Source of the DNA: Ardenticatenales bacterium
GTDB lineage: Bacteria; Chloroflexota; Anaerolineae; Promineifilales; UBA4811
Direction: 5' to 3'
NCBI GenBank assembly: GCA_013139935.1
Contig: WSZX01000201.1
Span: 1-8,403, forward strand
DNA: 8,403 nt
Each line of letters begins with the position of its first letter. Position 1 is the stretch's first letter. The translations under genes and the position numbers were made by a program. Shown here in pieces: positions 7,109-8,403 of the stretch. The notes under the pieces were generated by a model. It did not search any database. It saw only the letters and a program-made list of their open reading frames with translations, and was not told the DNA's origin.

Positions 7109-7284
7109 CGGTTTTCAGAACACCGGTGGCGTCAGGCAGGATATGATGTGCGTCTCGTCTAGCCCGGCGACACGCCAACGCCGCCGGTAAGGATTCGCTG
7201 TCCAGGATCGTCATCGTATCATCCAACACGGCTTCCATCGTCCCGCTCGCAAGATCGTCAGCGCCCGCAAATCCCCCCGCCGCC

Positions 7285-7313
7285 ATTCTAAAGTGGACAG
7301 GGAATCTATTCCA
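7285..7313 (-). promoter_or_regulatory. Weaker alternative promoter candidate
   Basis: TGGAAT (7313-7308), a 17-base spacer, then TAGAAT (7290-7285) on the minus strand. The -10 matches five of six consensus bases and the -35 only three of six. It lies downstream of both hairpins and upstream of the AOR operon, so its position is right, but the leader would be about 200 bases. Confidence 0.15.
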
Positions 7314-7388
7314 CCAGGCAGCCAGTGGCGGTCAGATGCGTCGAGGAGGCCGTTCCCCCTCCAGTTCCGCGCTACAGATGGAAAACCG

Positions 7389-7433
7389 GCAGGGGCGGTA
7401 TTGGAGCGACAATCGACCCAATACCACCCCCAC
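7389..7433 (-). terminator. 16-bp hairpin with short U-run, probable intrinsic terminator
   Basis: Arms 7389-7404 and 7418-7433 surround a 13-base loop. The core GGTATTGG/CCAATACC is perfect. In the minus-strand transcript all 16 positions pair, three of them as G-U wobbles, while the + strand transcript would have three C-A mismatches, so the fold belongs to the minus strand. CGG then UUUU follows the stem at 7385-7382. It would end transcription of the repeat-domain gene before the AOR operon. Confidence 0.55.
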
Positions 7434-7496
7434 ATCGCTCTCCGCACGCGGCTGGGCTTCTTCCACCCCCCGCCGCGCATCTCATCAGCTTTCCCG

Positions 7497-7538
7497 CAAG
7501 CGCCCTCCCCCCTGCATAGGCCGAGGGGAGGGCACTTA
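7497..7538 (-). terminator. 16-bp GC-rich hairpin downstream of the repeat-domain gene
   Basis: Arms 7497-7512 and 7523-7538 surround a 10-base loop, with a perfect nine-base core GCCCTCCCC/GGGGAGGGC. Again the minus-strand RNA pairs throughout using three G-U wobbles, whereas the + strand RNA would carry C-A mismatches. No U-run follows. It begins 17 bases after the stop codon, so it is a likely 3'-end barrier or the first of two tandem termination hairpins. Confidence 0.45.
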
Positions 7539-7542
7539 GGCT

Positions 7543-7558
7543 TGAGCGAGTTCGCTCA
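7543..7558 (-). other. Palindromic hairpin overlapping a stop codon
   Basis: TGAGCGA and TCGCTCA are perfect arms around two bases, and the first three bases in the minus-strand direction are the TGA stop of the repeat-domain gene. It adds a small third hairpin to the 3' end of that message. Confidence 0.4.
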
Positions 7559-8403
7559 CGGAATCTGCACTTCGACGAGCCACCACATCCAAAAGTCGTC
7601 GCCGTAGGTCTCGCCGGCATCAGCCGGATAGACCATCTTGACCGGGCCACCAAGCTCGACCGGCAGATCCTCGCCGCCCACCTGGTACGCCACCATGATG
7701 GGCCACTCCTTGAGGTCCGCAGCCGCGATCTCAAGCGTCATGCCGTCATCCGCCACCAGCGTCACCGTTTCGGCGTCGGCCGAGCCACCGCACAACTCAA
7801 AGATCGTCGCCAGGGTGACGCCCCGGTAGTCCAGGCCGTCCCCCATCCATGGGTCGTCCAGATCTTGCGTGATGGCATACTCATCAAAGAGGTCGGCGTC
7901 GAACACACACTCGTCACCCACATTCGGAGCATCGAGGTCACCCGTGACCGTGAGGATCACGTCCCCGCTGGGAGCGGGCAGAACCTCGGCCGCCGAAGAC
8001 GCACCGATCTGTATCTCCACCAACCACCACATCCAATTGTCGTCGCCATAGGTGTCGCTTGCATCGGCCGGATAGACCATCTTGACCGGGCCGCCAAGCT
8101 CGACCGGCAGCTCCTCGCCGCCCACCTGGTACGCCACCATGATCGGCCACTCCTTGAGGTCCGCAGCCGCGATCTCGATCGTCATGCCATCATCCGCCAC
8201 CAGCGTCGCCGCCTCGGCGTCAGCCGAGCCACCGCACAACTCAAAGATCGTCGCCAGGGTGACGCCCCGATAGTCCAGGCCGTCCCCCATCCATGGGTCG
8301 TCCATATCTTGCGTGATGGCATAATCGTCAAAGAGGTCGGCGTCGAACACGCACTCGTCACCCACATTCGGAGCATCGAGGTCACCCGTGACCGTAAGGA
8401 TCA
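7556..8403 (-). CDS. Tandem sulfite-oxidase-fold (oxidoreductase molybdopterin-binding-like) domain protein, N-terminus beyond window
   Basis: The frame runs off the right edge, so the start, and any signal peptide, is not visible; the GTG at 8365 is internal to the first strand of a domain and is not a credible start. The visible 282 codons hold two copies of a 132-residue domain joined by a 16-residue linker (GASSAAEVLPAPSGDV). Each copy reads ILTVTGDLDAPN, YRGVTLATIFELCGG, TLVADDGMT-x-EIAAADL, VAYQVGGE-x-LPVELGGPVKMVYPAD and WMWWLVE-x-QI. This pattern is that of the sulfite-oxidase-like molybdopterin-binding fold (Pfam PF00174 type). Neither copy shows the cofactor-ligating Cys context of true sulfite oxidases, and the usual RLVVPG is KMVYPA, so cofactor binding is doubtful; a structural or ligand-binding role, often extracytoplasmic in such proteins, is more likely. 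Each copy has two Cys that could form a disulfide. The composition is very acidic. Confidence 0.75.
   Translation of the reverse strand, partial: ILTVTGDLDAPNVGDECVFDADLFDDYAITQDMDDPWMGDGLDYRGVTLATIFELCGGSADAEAATLVADDGMTIEIAAADLKEWPIMVAYQVGGEELPVELGGPVKMVYPADASDTYGDDNWMWWLVEIQIGASSAAEVLPAPSGDVILTVTGDLDAPNVGDECVFDADLFDEYAITQDLDDPWMGDGLDYRGVTLATIFELCGGSADAETVTLVADDGMTLEIAAADLKEWPIMVAYQVGGEDLPVELGGPVKMVYPADAGETYGDDFWMWWLVEVQIP
7562..7957 (-). repeat. Domain repeat, C-terminal copy (period 444 bases)
   Basis: In-frame copy of the unit at 8006-8401. The two protein copies differ at 10 of 132 residues by my count, mostly conservative changes. In DNA, the 70-base block 7791-7860 differs from 8235-8304 at a single base. 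This points to a recent tandem duplication or ongoing gene conversion. Confidence 0.9.
8006..8401 (-). repeat. Domain repeat, upstream copy (period 444 bases)
   Basis: Partner of the copy at 7562-7957. The window ends at the first residues of this domain, so whether further copies lie upstream cannot be seen. Confidence 0.9.

Larger units (their letters stand above)
7076..7555. other. Non-coding stretch of about 480 bases between the repeat-domain gene and the AOR operon
   Basis: No convincing gene is visible. Short open frames exist on both strands, including a 61-codon minus frame at 7101-7286 ending in DAHHILPDATGVLKTVV, but none has a credible ribosome site or a recognisable family; a decayed gene or mobile-element remnant is possible but unproven. 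The content that can be supported is two long inverted repeats (7389-7433 and 7497-7538), a palindrome on the stop codon (7543-7558), the candidate promoters, and the AOR A ribosome site. A smaller symmetric GGAATCTATTCC lies at 7301-7312. Confidence 0.6.

Noticed and set aside
7101..7286. Minus-strand 61-codon frame ending in DAHHILPDATGVLKTVV, considered as a transposase (IS66-like) remnant
   Set aside because: The resemblance is a handful of residues, the upstream part does not match, and no terminal repeats or target duplication are visible.
7293..7607. + strand open frame of 104 codons across the intergenic hairpins
   Set aside because: It runs through the inverted repeats and into the antisense of the repeat-domain gene, has Pro/Arg-rich composition, and has no ribosome site.
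7556..8403. The 444-base repeat as a CRISPR or non-coding repeat array
   Set aside because: The repeat is in frame, codes for a complete protein domain, and its differences are mostly conservative at the protein level.

Overview
The window looks like a piece of chromosome from a GC-rich anaerobic bacterium. The evidence is two tungsten-type aldehyde:ferredoxin oxidoreductase (AOR) family genes, an iron-sulfur flavoprotein and high-GC coding throughout. A Chloroflexota-like or other deep-branching anaerobe would fit, but that is a guess from gene content, not from a marker gene.

Layout. At the left edge, on the + strand, is the C-terminal part of a HAD-superfamily phosphatase (2-301). It converges, across about 106 bases, on a tight minus-strand operon covering 408-7075. 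Read 5' to 3' on the minus strand, the operon encodes: AOR paralogue A (5147-7057, possibly from a TTG at 7075); an SsnA-like amidohydrolase (3761-5083); AOR paralogue B (1860-3764); a MoaD/ThiS-type ubiquitin-like protein (1474-1860); and a dihydroorotate-dehydrogenase-fold flavoprotein with a C-terminal two-[4Fe-4S] ferredoxin domain (408-1508). Junctions are ATGA (amidohydrolase/AOR B) and TGATG (AOR B/MoaD), and the last two genes overlap, so the set is almost certainly co-transcribed and translationally coupled. A hairpin sits in the only real gap, between AOR A and the amidohydrolase. Upstream lies a non-coding stretch of about 480 bases (7076-7555) with two large hairpins and weak promoter candidates. 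The right edge is a minus-strand gene, truncated by the window, that encodes near-identical tandem copies of a sulfite-oxidase-fold (molybdopterin-binding-like) domain.

How the genes may work together (inference). AORs carry a tungsten bis-pterin and one [4Fe-4S] cluster and exchange electrons with ferredoxin. MoaD-type proteins donate sulfur in pterin cofactor synthesis. The flavin/iron-sulfur protein could pass electrons between ferredoxin and a ring or carbonyl substrate, and the amidohydrolase would deaminate or hydrolyse a nitrogen-containing, probably heterocyclic, substrate. SsnA proteins are normally found with molybdenum/selenium purine hydroxylases, so an SsnA relative between two AOR genes suggests a tungsten-based counterpart for N-heterocycle or related catabolism. 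Several members lack expected catalytic residues: the amidohydrolase has Gln for the strand-6 His, and the flavoprotein has no Asn-x-Ser-Cys-Pro loop. This points to unusual chemistry rather than textbook family reactions.
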